Notes: a model not told the origin generated them from the letters alone. A stretch of DNA of 7,857 nucleotides from Kiritimatiellia bacterium (GCA_900771325.1 CAAGNN010000011.1:1-7857), one strand, 5' to 3'. Counted from the first letter of the stretch, positions 1 through 6,556 are shown. Numbers and translations are program-made.

Positions 1-1217
1 AGTTGGAGCGGACTGGTGACAATGCGCAAGACGAGGCTTTGACCAAGGTTGAGTTGCTCCACGGGTGAAAGCAACCCAAAGAGTGGCACTTGGGAGGTCA
101 TTGCTTGGTTGATTTTGGCGGCGGAGAGGCAGCGGGTGCGCTCGGCCAACCCGGCGATAAACTGCGGACTTGAAGCCAGCACCTTTTGGCACTCGGCAAA
201 GACCAGTTCATCCAGTCGTTTGGCCGGAATGCGAATGGGCTTGCACCTGTCGTGTTCGTGTGCGTCGGCACTCTGGGTCCTGCACACATAATAGCCATAG
301 AGGCCATTGCGCTTCTTGGCAACCTCGACCACCAAGGCCCGAGCGCAGGTGGCACAGAAGACCTTTCGGCGAAAGGCTCCGACCTCTAGCGTGTTCTTGC
401 TGTAGGTGTAGGGCAGACGCTTCTGCGTGGCTTGGTGGGCAGCCTTCCATTGCTCTTGCGTGACAATCGCATCGTGCACGCCGGGATACTCTTCGCCCTG
501 ATAGACCACGATGCCGCAATAGAGGCGATTACTCAACACGGTTTGGACGGCCTTGGGAGTCCAAGCCTTGCCCTTCTTGTAGGGGATGCGCTTGGCGTTG
601 AGTTCCCGCGCGATGAAAGATGGCGCAGGGACTTTGGCATACTCATCAAAGATGAAGCGGATGGCCTCGGCCTCCTGCGGGATGGGAATGAGATGGCAGT
701 CTTTGGAGGTGTAGCCGTAGGGCATTGGGCCGCCCGTCCACATTCCGCGCTTCTTCATTGCCGAGACCTTATCCCGCACACGGTCAGAGCACATCTCACG
801 CTCATACTGTGCAAAGGTCATCAGCAGGTTGATTTGCATTCGCCCCATTGAGGTGGTCGTGTCGACATTCTGTGTCACCAAGACGAAGGAGACCCCCTTG
901 GCCTCCAAGTGCATCAACAAATCAAGGCAATCGCGCAGCGAACGCGAAAGGCGGTCAATCTTGTAGGCCACGATAACATCGACCTTCCCGGCATCGACAT
1001 CTTCAAGCAGCCGTTTCATCGCTGGGCGGTTCATCGTCGCCCCAGAATAGCCCCCGTCATCGTAATGCTCTGCCAGCGCCACCCAATCCCGCTGACTGCT
1101 AATATACGCCTCACAATAGGACCGCTGCGACTCCAGCGTATTGAAGTCGGCATCCAAGCCCTCGTCCACCGATTTGCGCGTGTAGATGGCGCAACGAACC
1201 TGTTTAATTTCCGCCAT
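1..1217 (-). CDS. Large serine recombinase (site-specific integrase), 3' end outside window
   Basis: Cuts and rejoins DNA at attachment sites through a covalent serine intermediate, normally to integrate and excise a mobile element. The window shows 405 codons, open at the left edge. The N-terminal resolvase catalytic domain spans about residues 7-150: YTRKS at 12-16 places the nucleophile at Ser16 with Arg14, DDGGYSG is at 53-59, and KIDRLSRS at 86-93 supplies Asp88, Arg89 and Arg92. The conserved QINLLMTFAQYERE stretch is at 128-141. A Recombinase domain follows (about 160-265, containing GPMPYGY). A zinc ribbon has Cys288, Cys291, Cys312 and Cys325, so the catalytic and metal residues visible are intact. 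The ATG lies within the last codons of the DUF2924 gene (14-nt overlap), with AGGA about six bases upstream, which suggests translational coupling. Family assignment is firm; the target site and the element type (prophage, ICE, other) cannot be told. Confidence 0.96.
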   Translation of the reverse strand, partial: MAEIKQVRCAIYTRKSVDEGLDADFNTLESQRSYCEAYISSQRDWVALAEHYDDGGYSGATMNRPAMKRLLEDVDAGKVDVIVAYKIDRLSRSLRDCLDLLMHLEAKGVSFVLVTQNVDTTTSMGRMQINLLMTFAQYEREMCSDRVRDKVSAMKKRGMWTGGPMPYGYTSKDCHLIPIPQEAEAIRFIFDEYAKVPAPSFIARELNAKRIPYKKGKAWTPKAVQTVLSNRLYCGIVVYQGEEYPGVHDAIVTQEQWKAAHQATQKRLPYTYSKNTLEVGAFRRKVFCATCARALVVEVAKKRNGLYGYYVCRTQSADAHEHDRCKPIRIPAKRLDELVFAECQKVLASSPQFIAGLAERTRCLSAAKINQAMTSQVPLFGLLSPVEQLNLGQSLVLRIVTSPLQ

Positions 1218-1629
1218 TCCGTTTCCTCGTGAAAAAGAGGGGGCCATTCATCTTCTTACCCGTAATCGCCAAGGCCACCGCCGTCAACGAGCGATAACTC
1301 TTCCCACCATGCAGGAAGGTGCCATCGTCCAACTCCTCCACTTCGTAAATCGTCCCTCGCCACTCCCGACGATAGAACTTGCGAACCGCCAACCGCATCC
1401 GCGCACCCCGATGAGGCTGCTTATGCGTTTCCACCATCGACTTCAGCCGCCTCTCTTCCGAGGCTTGGAGTTCTCCATAGATCATCTCCTGCAATCGCTT
1501 CTTTAGCAAGAAACGAATCAGGGGCAATTTCATCTGAGTTGGAAGCGAGGGGAAAACTTTCTCAAACAAAGCCACGGCCTCGCCCCGGGACAATGTTTCA
1601 ACCTGTGCCAATCCTTCTGATAGCGTCAT
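1204..1629 (-). CDS. DUF2924 family protein, recombinase partner
   Basis: A 141-residue basic protein of the DUF2924 family, which I know as a frequent neighbour of serine recombinases in proteobacterial mobile elements; its biochemical role is not established. The N-terminal half (about 1-65) is helical in character. The family signature is in the C-terminal half: RREWRGTIYEVEEL at 87-100, a G-x-K-SYRSLTAVALAIT stretch at 109-123, and the closing MNGPLFF at 127-133. The start codon has an AAAGGAG-type ribosome binding site about five bases upstream. The last 14 nt overlap the recombinase start, so the two proteins are probably made together. A role as a DNA-binding accessory or directionality factor is plausible from position, but that is inference. 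Confidence 0.88.
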   Translation of the reverse strand: MTLSEGLAQVETLSRGEAVALFEKVFPSLPTQMKLPLIRFLLKKRLQEMIYGELQASEERRLKSMVETHKQPHRGARMRLAVRKFYRREWRGTIYEVEELDDGTFLHGGKSYRSLTAVALAITGKKMNGPLFFTRKRNGGN

Positions 1630-1669
1630 ACGCTCTCCTTTCTCCAGTGTTATACCTCAACAATGCCCC

Positions 1670-1765
1670 CTAATCCACTCGTTTCTCAATGAGTTTTGCA
1701 ATAGCCTCTAGCGTGAGGCCATAGACCGCCTCGCGCAACTCCGTCTTGTCGTGCTCGTGTTCCAT
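1670..1765 (-). CDS. Possible 31-residue ORF at the head of the recombinase operon
   Basis: A short ORF encoding MEHEHDKTELREAVYGLTLE followed by AIAKLIEKRVD. It is charged and probably helical. Support for translation is an AAGGAG motif seven bases upstream of the ATG and its position 40 nt upstream of the DUF2924 start on the same strand. I recognise no domain. It could be a small protein of the integration module or a leader peptide that sets translation of the next gene. At this length chance cannot be excluded; conservation in related DUF2924-recombinase loci would decide. Confidence 0.5.
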   Translation of the reverse strand: MEHEHDKTELREAVYGLTLEAIAKLIEKRVD

Positions 1766-1829
1766 TGGTCATCTCCTTGAATGAATGTCCACTAATAGTT
1801 AGAGTGGGAACGCCCGTTTTTGGAACAGA

Positions 1830-1938
1830 AAAGTTGTGCTTCCGGCTGTGTCTAGAAAGCGCTCATTTATGAACATTCCCTTCGACACCTGTCGATAGAT
1901 TTTGTATTTAACTACTTGTTTTCTAAGAAAGTTGTGCT
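1830..1938. repeat. Pair of 11-bp direct repeats AAAGTTGTGCT
   Basis: AAAGTTGTGCT occurs at 1830-1840 and 1928-1938, with similar flanks (AGAAA before, and TTCCG versus TTCG shortly after). The pair brackets the 1882-1895 palindrome with 41 nt on one side and 32 nt on the other, all just upstream of the recombinase operon. Possible roles are regulator or recombinase accessory binding sites. Confidence 0.5.
1882..1895. promoter_or_regulatory. 14-bp palindrome, candidate operator or recombinase crossover core
   Basis: TCGACA-CC-TGTCGA has perfect 6-bp arms around a non-palindromic central dinucleotide. It lies about 115 nt upstream of the first ORF of the recombinase operon. A two-base centre within a dyad is what serine recombinase attachment cores look like, but phage-type repressor operators look similar, and symmetry does not extend clearly outward. 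A short palindrome like this can also occur by chance. Confidence 0.3.
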
Positions 1939-2317
1939 ACTTCGATAACCTCCCTAAAATACAGTTAACTTCTAATATGTTGCACGGTTTTAGCGCTTCA
2001 TATTTGGCCTAAACCACGCCCCGATCGAAGGCGCGCAAAAAAAGACATAGAGCACATTGGGAAAATGCAGAATGCCCCCTAGCAAAGTGCGCGACACTTT
2101 TTGAGATGGCAAAATCCGTGGGTAAATCATAACCCACTCATTTTCAGAAAGATAAATTGGCCTCAAAAAAAAGGAACTTAGTCCGTTTTTTGGAGACAAT
2201 ACCCCCCTGAAAAGGCCGAAATCCGGGGCATTTTAGGGCATTCTGAGGAAAAGAGAGACCTTTTTAGACCGCGCAAAAGAACGCACAAGTCTTTGATTTT
2301 ACAAAGGATGTTATGTA

Positions 2318-2347
2318 ATAAAAATGACAGGCTGGTGGGCCTGTCAT
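2318..2347 (-). terminator. Intrinsic terminator of the tRNA-Val/tRNA-Pro operon
   Basis: Read on the minus strand, ATGACAGGC and GCCTGTCAT form a perfect 9-bp stem (2339-2347 with 2324-2332) around a six-base loop, followed by TTTTTATTA. It starts 11 bases past the encoded CCA of tRNA-Pro. Confidence 0.88.
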
Positions 2348-2357
2348 AGAAAAGCGA

Positions 2358-2434
2358 TGGTCGGACCGTCGGGATTTGAACCCGAGACCTTTTGCACCCC
2401 AAGCAAACGCGCTACCAGGCTGCGCTACGGTCCG
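2358..2434 (-). tRNA. tRNA-Pro, anticodon GGG
   Basis: A full cloverleaf can be drawn: acceptor CGGACCG with CGGTCCG, D stem GCGC/GCGC, anticodon stem TTTGC/GCAAA with loop TTGGGGT (anticodon GGG at 34-36), T stem TCGGG/CCCGA with loop TTCAAAT, discriminator A. The 3' CCA is encoded (2358-2360). It reads proline codons CCC and CCU. It is the second gene of a two-tRNA transcript, three bases after tRNA-Val, with an intrinsic terminator just downstream. Confidence 0.97.
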
Positions 2435-2437
2435 TAT

Positions 2438-2514
2438 TGGTGGGAGATACTGGACTCGAACCAGTGACCTTCTGCATGTCAAGCAGACGCTCTAACCAAC
2501 TGAGCTAATCCCCC
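2438..2514 (-). tRNA. tRNA-Val, anticodon GAC
   Basis: Cloverleaf: acceptor GGGGGAT with ATCTCCC (one G-U pair), D stem GCTC/GAGC, anticodon stem TCTGC/GCAGA with loop TTGACAT (anticodon GAC), T stem ACTGG/CCAGT with loop TTCGAGT, discriminator A and encoded CCA (2438-2440). It reads valine codons GUC and GUU. It is the first gene of the tRNA operon, with a good promoter about 20 bases upstream. Confidence 0.97.
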
Positions 2515-2532
2515 GTGGTGAAAACGAGACGT

Positions 2533-2562
2533 ATAATATCATTTTCCCTAGGGAGAAGTCAA
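2533..2562 (-). promoter_or_regulatory. Sigma-70-type promoter of the tRNA operon
   Basis: On the minus strand TTGACT (2557-2562) and TATTAT (2533-2538) are separated by 18 bases, which places the transcription start near 2525, about ten bases before mature tRNA-Val. An A+T-rich run lies upstream of the -35. Confidence 0.75.
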
Positions 2563-2696
2563 GCCTTTTTAATGCAAACTTTTTCGTTTATTATGTTTGG
2601 GTGTGTTGTGAGGGAGGGCCGGGTGAACTTCGAACCTGGGGCGGGTGGAGGGGAGACTAACCCCTACTTTGAGGTTGGGTGGGGGCACAAGTGTAT

Positions 2697-2718
2697 AACC
2701 GCCGAGGTAGCGGCGGTT
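2697..2718 (-). terminator. Terminator-like hairpin after the esterase gene
   Basis: AACCGCCG and CGGCGGTT form a perfect 8-bp stem with a six-base loop, about 40 nt past the esterase stop codon. No U-run follows on either strand, so it may stop transcription poorly or mainly protect the mRNA 3' end. Confidence 0.5.
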
Positions 2719-2757
2719 GAGACGGCGATGTGGTGTGCGCGCCGGCGGCTGTGGGGG

Positions 2758-4392
2758 TTAGAGGCTGTGGGGGGTGGGCTTGGCGGGGTCGAGGGCCAAG
2801 TCGGCAGCTTCGGCGGCGAGGTCGGCGAAGGGGCGCTTGTTTTTGGGGTGGATGTTGTTGGGTTCGCCGAGGTTGCGGGAGAAGGTGTCGAGGTAGATGG
2901 CGTTGGGGGTGTCGGCGCAGACCTTGGCCTGGAGTTTGCGGTAGGGCGCCCAGGGGCGGTTCATCACGGGGAGGCCGACCATCAGGAAGGGGACCTTGGG
3001 GTCGAGCCGGAGGCTCTCGATGACGGCGCGGAGGGTCTCCTCCATATAGGGCTCTTCGAGGGGGGCATCCTGCTCGCCGCCGATGGCGACCGAGGCGTTG
3101 CTCTCGCCCTGGTACCAGAGGATGCCGGTGAGCGGGAGGGGGCGAAGGCGGGCGATGGCGCAGTTGTAGAGGCGGTTAACCTCCCAGCCGCGTGATTCTT
3201 GCCGCAGACGCTTGGGGTAGGCCTGCTTGCACCAGGTGCGCGGATAGTCCTCGTTCTTGTCGAGGGGCTTGCGGTTGGTGACAATCTTGTGCAGGCGCGG
3301 ATACTTGGGCGAACCGTCGGGCTTGACGGCGGCCATCACGTCCGCGGCGAGGAAGGCCTCGGTGGGGGCGCCGCCCACGCCAACGAGCAGGAGGGCGATG
3401 GGCTTGCCGCTGGCGCGGGCGCGGCGGTTGGCGAAGGAGATGGCCATCGCGCTCCAGAGGCCGGCGTTCTGGGGGGTGACGCGCTGCCAGGCACCGCTGA
3501 CGAAGTCCCAGACCCAGATGGTGTGTTTGGCGGTTTCGGCAGCCTCTTCGGCGGCCCCGGCGCAGCGGTTGAGGGGCCAGAAGATGTTGGATTGGCCGGC
3601 GCAGAGCCAGGTCTCGGCGTTGCCTTCCAGGCCTTTGGGGAGGGCGACGGGCTCGGGGGCGGACCAGGGGAGGGCCCAGCCTTGGCTATTGGCGGCGCGC
3701 TCGCGCTCGGCCTTGGCGCGGTCGACCTTCGCGGGCTTGAGGGCCTCGGCGGTGGTGATGGCGATGAGGGCGGCACCCTGGGCGTTGGGGTGGATGAGGT
3801 CAGGGAAGAAGTCGGTAACGTAGGGCTTGAGGGGTGTCTCCATATCGATGGCAACGGCGTTGACCTCGTCGGCCACGGCCTCGAGCTCGCGCTGCATCAG
3901 GAAGGGCTCGGGACTGCGGTAGAACTTCTGGCCGGGCGCGAGGGGCGAGAGCTTGGTCCAGATGTAGAACTTGGGCTGCGAGGGCAGGGCCTGATAGTCC
4001 GCGAGGAGCGCGAGATAGTCCTTGCGGAAGGTGCCCGGGGCGCGGCGTTCGGTCTTGAGGAACTCGCCGCAGTCGTTGATGCCCAGGTTACAGATGACGA
4101 TGTCCGGCTGCCAGGCCAGGGCCTCCTGGTGCTCCTTCATCGCGCGATAGGCGCGCTTTTCCTTGCCGCGCCAGGAGTGTTGGTAGATGCCGCGGCCGGG
4201 ATTGCCGAAGTTGCGCACCTCGTAATCCTGCCCCAAGAGGGCCTGAAGCTTGACGGGGTAGGACTCCTTGTCGCGCGCTTTGAGCTCGGTGCCGAAGGTA
4301 ATCGAGTCGCCAATACACGCCACCTTCACCCGCTGCGCCCACGCCCCCGAGGCCATCACCACCGCCAACAAAACCAACACCAAACGCCTCAT
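2758..4392 (-). CDS. Secreted protein with two SGNH-type esterase modules (GDSL hydrolase + sialate O-acetylesterase-like)
   Basis: A 544-residue exported hydrolase that probably removes acetyl or other acyl groups from carbohydrates. Residues 1-19 (MRRLVLVLLAVVMASGAWA) are a Sec signal peptide with likely cleavage after AWA. The first module (about 22-220) is an SGNH/GDSL hydrolase: GDSIT at 28-32 (Ser30 nucleophile), NFGNPGRG at 61-68, GIND at 104-107, and DLIHPN at 198-203 (Asp198, His201). The second (about 255-535) resembles the sialate O-acetylesterase (SASA/DUF303) family: LCAGQSN at 263-269 (Ser268), ILWYQGESN at 424-432, and NNIHPKNK at 512-519 (His515). An Ala/Lys/Glu-rich linker joins them. 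The open frame continues upstream to 4590, but that part overlaps purM in another frame; I chose 4392 because AAGGAGGT lies six bases before it and the signal peptide begins there. Substrate is unknown: sialic acid, xylan and other acetylated glycans are all possible. Confidence 0.9.
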   Translation of the reverse strand: MRRLVLVLLAVVMASGAWAQRVKVACIGDSITFGTELKARDKESYPVKLQALLGQDYEVRNFGNPGRGIYQHSWRGKEKRAYRAMKEHQEALAWQPDIVICNLGINDCGEFLKTERRAPGTFRKDYLALLADYQALPSQPKFYIWTKLSPLAPGQKFYRSPEPFLMQRELEAVADEVNAVAIDMETPLKPYVTDFFPDLIHPNAQGAALIAITTAEALKPAKVDRAKAERERAANSQGWALPWSAPEPVALPKGLEGNAETWLCAGQSNIFWPLNRCAGAAEEAAETAKHTIWVWDFVSGAWQRVTPQNAGLWSAMAISFANRRARASGKPIALLLVGVGGAPTEAFLAADVMAAVKPDGSPKYPRLHKIVTNRKPLDKNEDYPRTWCKQAYPKRLRQESRGWEVNRLYNCAIARLRPLPLTGILWYQGESNASVAIGGEQDAPLEEPYMEETLRAVIESLRLDPKVPFLMVGLPVMNRPWAPYRKLQAKVCADTPNAIYLDTFSRNLGEPNNIHPKNKRPFADLAAEAADLALDPAKPTPHSL

Positions 4393-4397
4393 CGCGC

Positions 4398-4405
4398 ACC
4401 TCCTT
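4398..4405 (-). promoter_or_regulatory. Strong Shine-Dalgarno site that fixes the esterase start
   Basis: AAGGAGGT lies about six bases upstream of the ATG at 4392, in contrast to purM, which has no recognisable site. It sits directly downstream of the 4417-4449 hairpin. Confidence 0.85.
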
Positions 4406-4449
4406 GGAAAAGCGAAGCCCCCTTCGCCGTTTGCCGGGGCGAAGGGGGC
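4405..4449 (-). terminator. Intrinsic-terminator-like hairpin between purM and the esterase gene
   Basis: GCCCCCTTCGCC pairs perfectly with GGCGAAGGGGGC (12 bp; arms 4438-4449 and 4417-4428) around a nine-base loop, starting 13 nt past the purM stop. On the minus strand it is followed by TTCGCTTTTCC, a poor and interrupted U-tract. The esterase ribosome binding site begins right after it, so it may either end the purM transcript or act as a partial terminator. Confidence 0.7.
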
Positions 4450-4462
4450 GTGAGAACCGGGC

Positions 4463-5494
4463 TTAGAGCACGTGGACGACCTTGTGGCCGGGGTTGACGC
4501 CGCCGATGACGACGGGCTTCTCGCCGGCTTCTTCCAGGGCCTTGAGGGTGGCGCCGGCATCGGCCGTGGAGACGATGAGGATGAAGCCAATGCCCATATT
4601 GAAGACGCGGTACATCTCCTCCTTGGCCACGCCGCCCTTCTCGCCGATGAACTTAAAGACCTGCGGGACCTCCCAGGCGGCCGAGTCGATGGTGACGTCG
4701 ACGGTCTTGGGCAGGACGCGCGGGATGTTGTCGTAGAAGCCGCCGCCGGTGATGTGGGCCATCCCGTGGATGTCCACGCCCGCCTCCATCACCTTGAGGA
4801 CGGGCTTAAGGAAGCTCTTGTGGACGGCGAGGAGCGCGTCGGCGCAGGTCGTGTCTGTGCCCGGGAGGAGATCCTCGGGCTTGAGGCCCTCCTGGTCGAA
4901 GATGACCTTGCGCGCCAGGGAGAAGCCGTTGGTCTGCAGACCGCCCGAGGGCAGGCCGATGAGCACATCGCCCACCGCAATCTTCTCGCCGGTGATAACC
5001 TTGTCCTTCTTCACTTGGCCGACGATGGTGCCCACGAGGTCATACTCGCCCACCGGGTAGAGGCCGGGCATCTCGGCGGTCTCGCCGCCCAGCAGCGCGC
5101 AACCGTTCTCGGCGCAGGCCTTGCAGAGGCCCTTGACCACGTCGTTGAAGATGGCCGAGTCGAAGACCGAGGCGCCGATGTAGTCCAGGAAGAAGAGGGG
5201 CGTGGCGCCTTGCACGAGGATGTCATTGACGCAGTGGTTAACGATGTCCTGCCCGACGGTGTCGTGGCGGCCGGCCATTGCGGCGACTTTGAGCTTGGTG
5301 CCCACGCCATCGGCGGAGGCCACGAGAATGGTGTCGGCCCCGGGCGACTGGAAGAGTCCGCCGAAGCTGCCGATGCCGCCGATCACGCCGGGGGTGACCG
5401 TCTGCTTGACCATCTGCTTGATGGTCTCGATGCCGCTCATCTTCTTGTCGATATCCACGCCGGCTGCGGCGTAGGCGCTGTTCTGCTTATCCAT
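4463..5494 (-). CDS. purM: Phosphoribosylformylglycinamidine cyclo-ligase (AIR synthetase)
   Basis: Cytosolic enzyme of de novo purine synthesis; it closes the imidazole ring of FGAM to give AIR, using ATP. The 343-residue length is typical of PurM. Hallmarks: the N-terminal YAAAGVDID at 8-16; the Gly-rich GVIGGIGSFGGLF near 36-48; SADGVGTKLKVA near 60-71; the QDIVNHCVNDILVQGATPLFFLDYI region after it; LLGGETAEMPG; GLPSGGLQTNGFSL; and HITGGGFYDNIPRVLP in the C-terminal half. These match both halves of the AIRS/PurM fold with no missing block. The ATG at 5494 gives the expected N-terminus but no clear ribosome binding site. It starts 43 nt after the stop of the exported-protein gene with no terminator between them, so co-transcription is possible. 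It is not next to purN, purF or purL here, so the pathway is spread over the genome or these partners lie elsewhere. Confidence 0.97.
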   Translation of the reverse strand: MDKQNSAYAAAGVDIDKKMSGIETIKQMVKQTVTPGVIGGIGSFGGLFQSPGADTILVASADGVGTKLKVAAMAGRHDTVGQDIVNHCVNDILVQGATPLFFLDYIGASVFDSAIFNDVVKGLCKACAENGCALLGGETAEMPGLYPVGEYDLVGTIVGQVKKDKVITGEKIAVGDVLIGLPSGGLQTNGFSLARKVIFDQEGLKPEDLLPGTDTTCADALLAVHKSFLKPVLKVMEAGVDIHGMAHITGGGFYDNIPRVLPKTVDVTIDSAAWEVPQVFKFIGEKGGVAKEEMYRVFNMGIGFILIVSTADAGATLKALEEAGEKPVVIGGVNPGHKVVHVL

Positions 5495-5537
5495 AGTTTC
5501 GTCTGTCTTTCTGCTCTAGGATGAAAGGGAAAAGGGG

Positions 5538-6542
5538 TTATTCGGCGTTGACTTCGCCCGCGTTCTCCGCCGGGGGATTGACCGAGACGGCGGCCTTGAC
5601 GAAGCGTGCGTTCTCTGGATAGGGAATGACGACGGCCGAACCATCGGCTGCGGCCGTGACGTTGACGGTCTGAATCGTCTCCTCTCCGCCCAGGCTCTCG
5701 CGCGAGGCGATGGTGAGCACGCCGTTGATGGCCCTGAGGTCCACCTCGGCTTCGCCCGCGGCGGCGGTATAGCTGCCCGCGACGGTGATGGTGCCTGCGG
5801 CGGGGTCGATGGCGGTGATGGTGAGGCTCGGCACGCCGCCGGCATTCATCGCAAAGGCATCCTGCTTGACGCTACTCTCCACGGCACTGTCGTTAGCTAA
5901 GGCACTGCCGGCCTCGTTGGCCCACGCCACATACTTCTCGACCATCTCGGGGTCCTGCGTAGTTCCCGCCGCCGCCGGCGGCAGGATGGAGGTATCGACG
6001 AGTGCGAGGGTGAGGGCCGCCGTTTCGCCCTCGCCCGAGAAGGCGAATTTGCTCAGGGTCGTTGCAGCGGCGGGCGAGACCACCGTGACGGTCTTGACGG
6101 TTGCCGGGTCGACCGCCGAATTGGCCGCCGCAACAACGGGCGAAAAGGTGACGGTAAAGGCCAACTTCTTGTCGCTATTGAGCTTGCCCTCGGCGCGCAT
6201 CTGCACCGAACCGCCGTCCGCGACGGTGTAGCCGCTGGGAACCCAAGCGCCGGTGGTGCCGTCGGCCACCAGGATGGCGCCGTCGGTATCGGCCGTAATG
6301 GCAAGTTTGGACGCTTGCACATCCGCGTCGTAGGCCGGCGACTCGCTGGGCAGGGTAAAGGTCAACTGCGCGGTGAGCACCATTGTGGTGGCCTCGCCCA
6401 CGCTCGGCGCGCCGTCAATGGTCAGCTCCGAAGCCGAGCCCTCGCTCTTGATAGGCCCGGCATAGGGCGTATTCGGGGCCACGGTGTCGGCCAACGCCAC
6501 GCCCGCCAGCGCCACACTCAGGATTATCGGCAAATAGGTCAT
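5538..6542 (-). CDS. Sec-exported Ala/Thr/Val-rich protein of unknown function
   Basis: A 334-residue protein with a hydrophobic leader ending ALAGVALA (residues 11-18), so export is likely. The mature part is rich in Ala, Thr, Val, Ser, Gly and acidic residues, contains no Cys or His, and alternates short strand-like segments (for example 53-64, 125-137, 148-155, 238-258, 287-296), suggesting beta-sandwich folding. Residues 201-232 (VEKYVAWANEAGSALA to DAFAMNAG) separate an N-terminal part from a C-terminal part ending ENARFVKAAVSVN; I have the impression of similar layouts in exported proteins of Kiritimatiellota-like bacteria, but cannot verify it. Start choice: AGGAGG six bases upstream favours 6542. 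The alternative ATG at 6557 overlaps the upstream stop as TGATG and would add MRRQK, giving the leader a normal positive N-region. The open frame running further up to 6761 lies over the metalloenzyme gene and is rejected. Confidence 0.75.
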   Translation of the reverse strand: MTYLPIILSVALAGVALADTVAPNTPYAGPIKSEGSASELTIDGAPSVGEATTMVLTAQLTFTLPSESPAYDADVQASKLAITADTDGAILVADGTTGAWVPSGYTVADGGSVQMRAEGKLNSDKKLAFTVTFSPVVAAANSAVDPATVKTVTVVSPAAATTLSKFAFSGEGETAALTLALVDTSILPPAAAGTTQDPEMVEKYVAWANEAGSALANDSAVESSVKQDAFAMNAGGVPSLTITAIDPAAGTITVAGSYTAAAGEAEVDLRAINGVLTIASRESLGGEETIQTVNVTAAADGSAVVIPYPENARFVKAAVSVNPPAENAGEVNAE

Positions 6543-6548
6543 CTTCTG

Positions 6549-6554
6549 CCTCCT
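6549..6554 (-). promoter_or_regulatory. Shine-Dalgarno site supporting the start at 6542
   Basis: AGGAGG lies six bases before the ATG at 6542 and immediately after the stop of the metalloenzyme gene. It is also the second and third codon of the alternative start at 6557, so both readings must be considered. Confidence 0.6.
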
Positions 6555-6556
6555 CA

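Larger units (their letters stand above)
1..1765 (-). mobile_element. Integration module at one end of an integrated element; outer boundaries not seen
   Basis: The recombinase, its DUF2924 partner and the small upstream ORF form an integration cassette, and base composition here is less G+C-rich than in the metabolic genes to the right. A cassette of this kind usually sits at one end of a prophage or integrative element, so the rest would lie left of the window. No attachment site pair or structural gene is visible, so the boundary given is that of the genes, not of the element. Confidence 0.6.
1766..2357. other. A+T-rich non-coding stretch between the recombinase operon and the tRNA operon
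   Basis: About 590 bases with no convincing gene. Contents: the presumed promoter region of the recombinase operon, where I could not settle on a -35/-10 pair; a palindrome at 1882-1895 flanked by 11-bp direct repeats at 1830-1840 and 1928-1938; small inverted repeats at 2084-2100 (AAAGTG arms) and 2118-2137 (GTGGGT arms); several A/T homopolymer runs; and the tRNA operon terminator at 2318-2347. The composition break suggests the mobile element ends somewhere here. Confidence 0.6.

Noticed and set aside
49..1506. Several plus-strand open frames of 67 to 139 codons
   Set aside because: All lie opposite the recombinase and DUF2924 genes, whose motifs are clear.
1662..2081. AATGCCCCCTA repeated at 1662-1672 and 2071-2081 as possible attachment repeats
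   Set aside because: An 11-base match over this distance is expected by chance fairly often, flanks do not match, and the first copy overlaps the end of the small ORF.
2068..2245. Inverted repeat CAGAATGCCC / GGGCATTCTG as possible element ends
   Set aside because: Only ten bases, no duplicated target site, and no transposase between them.
1990..2402. Short minus-strand open frames of 69 to 74 codons
   Set aside because: One runs into tRNA-Pro and the terminator, the other has no ribosome binding site or family resemblance; composition looks non-coding.
3199..4497. Long plus-strand open frame (432 codons) opposite the esterase gene
   Set aside because: It is the antisense shadow of a strongly supported gene in G+C-rich DNA; its product is low-complexity Gly/Ala/Leu/Val and has no recognisable motif.
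4393..4590. 66-codon upstream extension of the esterase frame
   Set aside because: It overlaps the end of purM in another frame, is Ser/Pro/Ala-rich, and would bury the signal peptide; a strong ribosome binding site marks 4392 instead.
4472..5524. Long plus-strand open frame (350 codons) opposite purM
   Set aside because: purM on the minus strand is certain; the antisense frame is open only because of codon bias.
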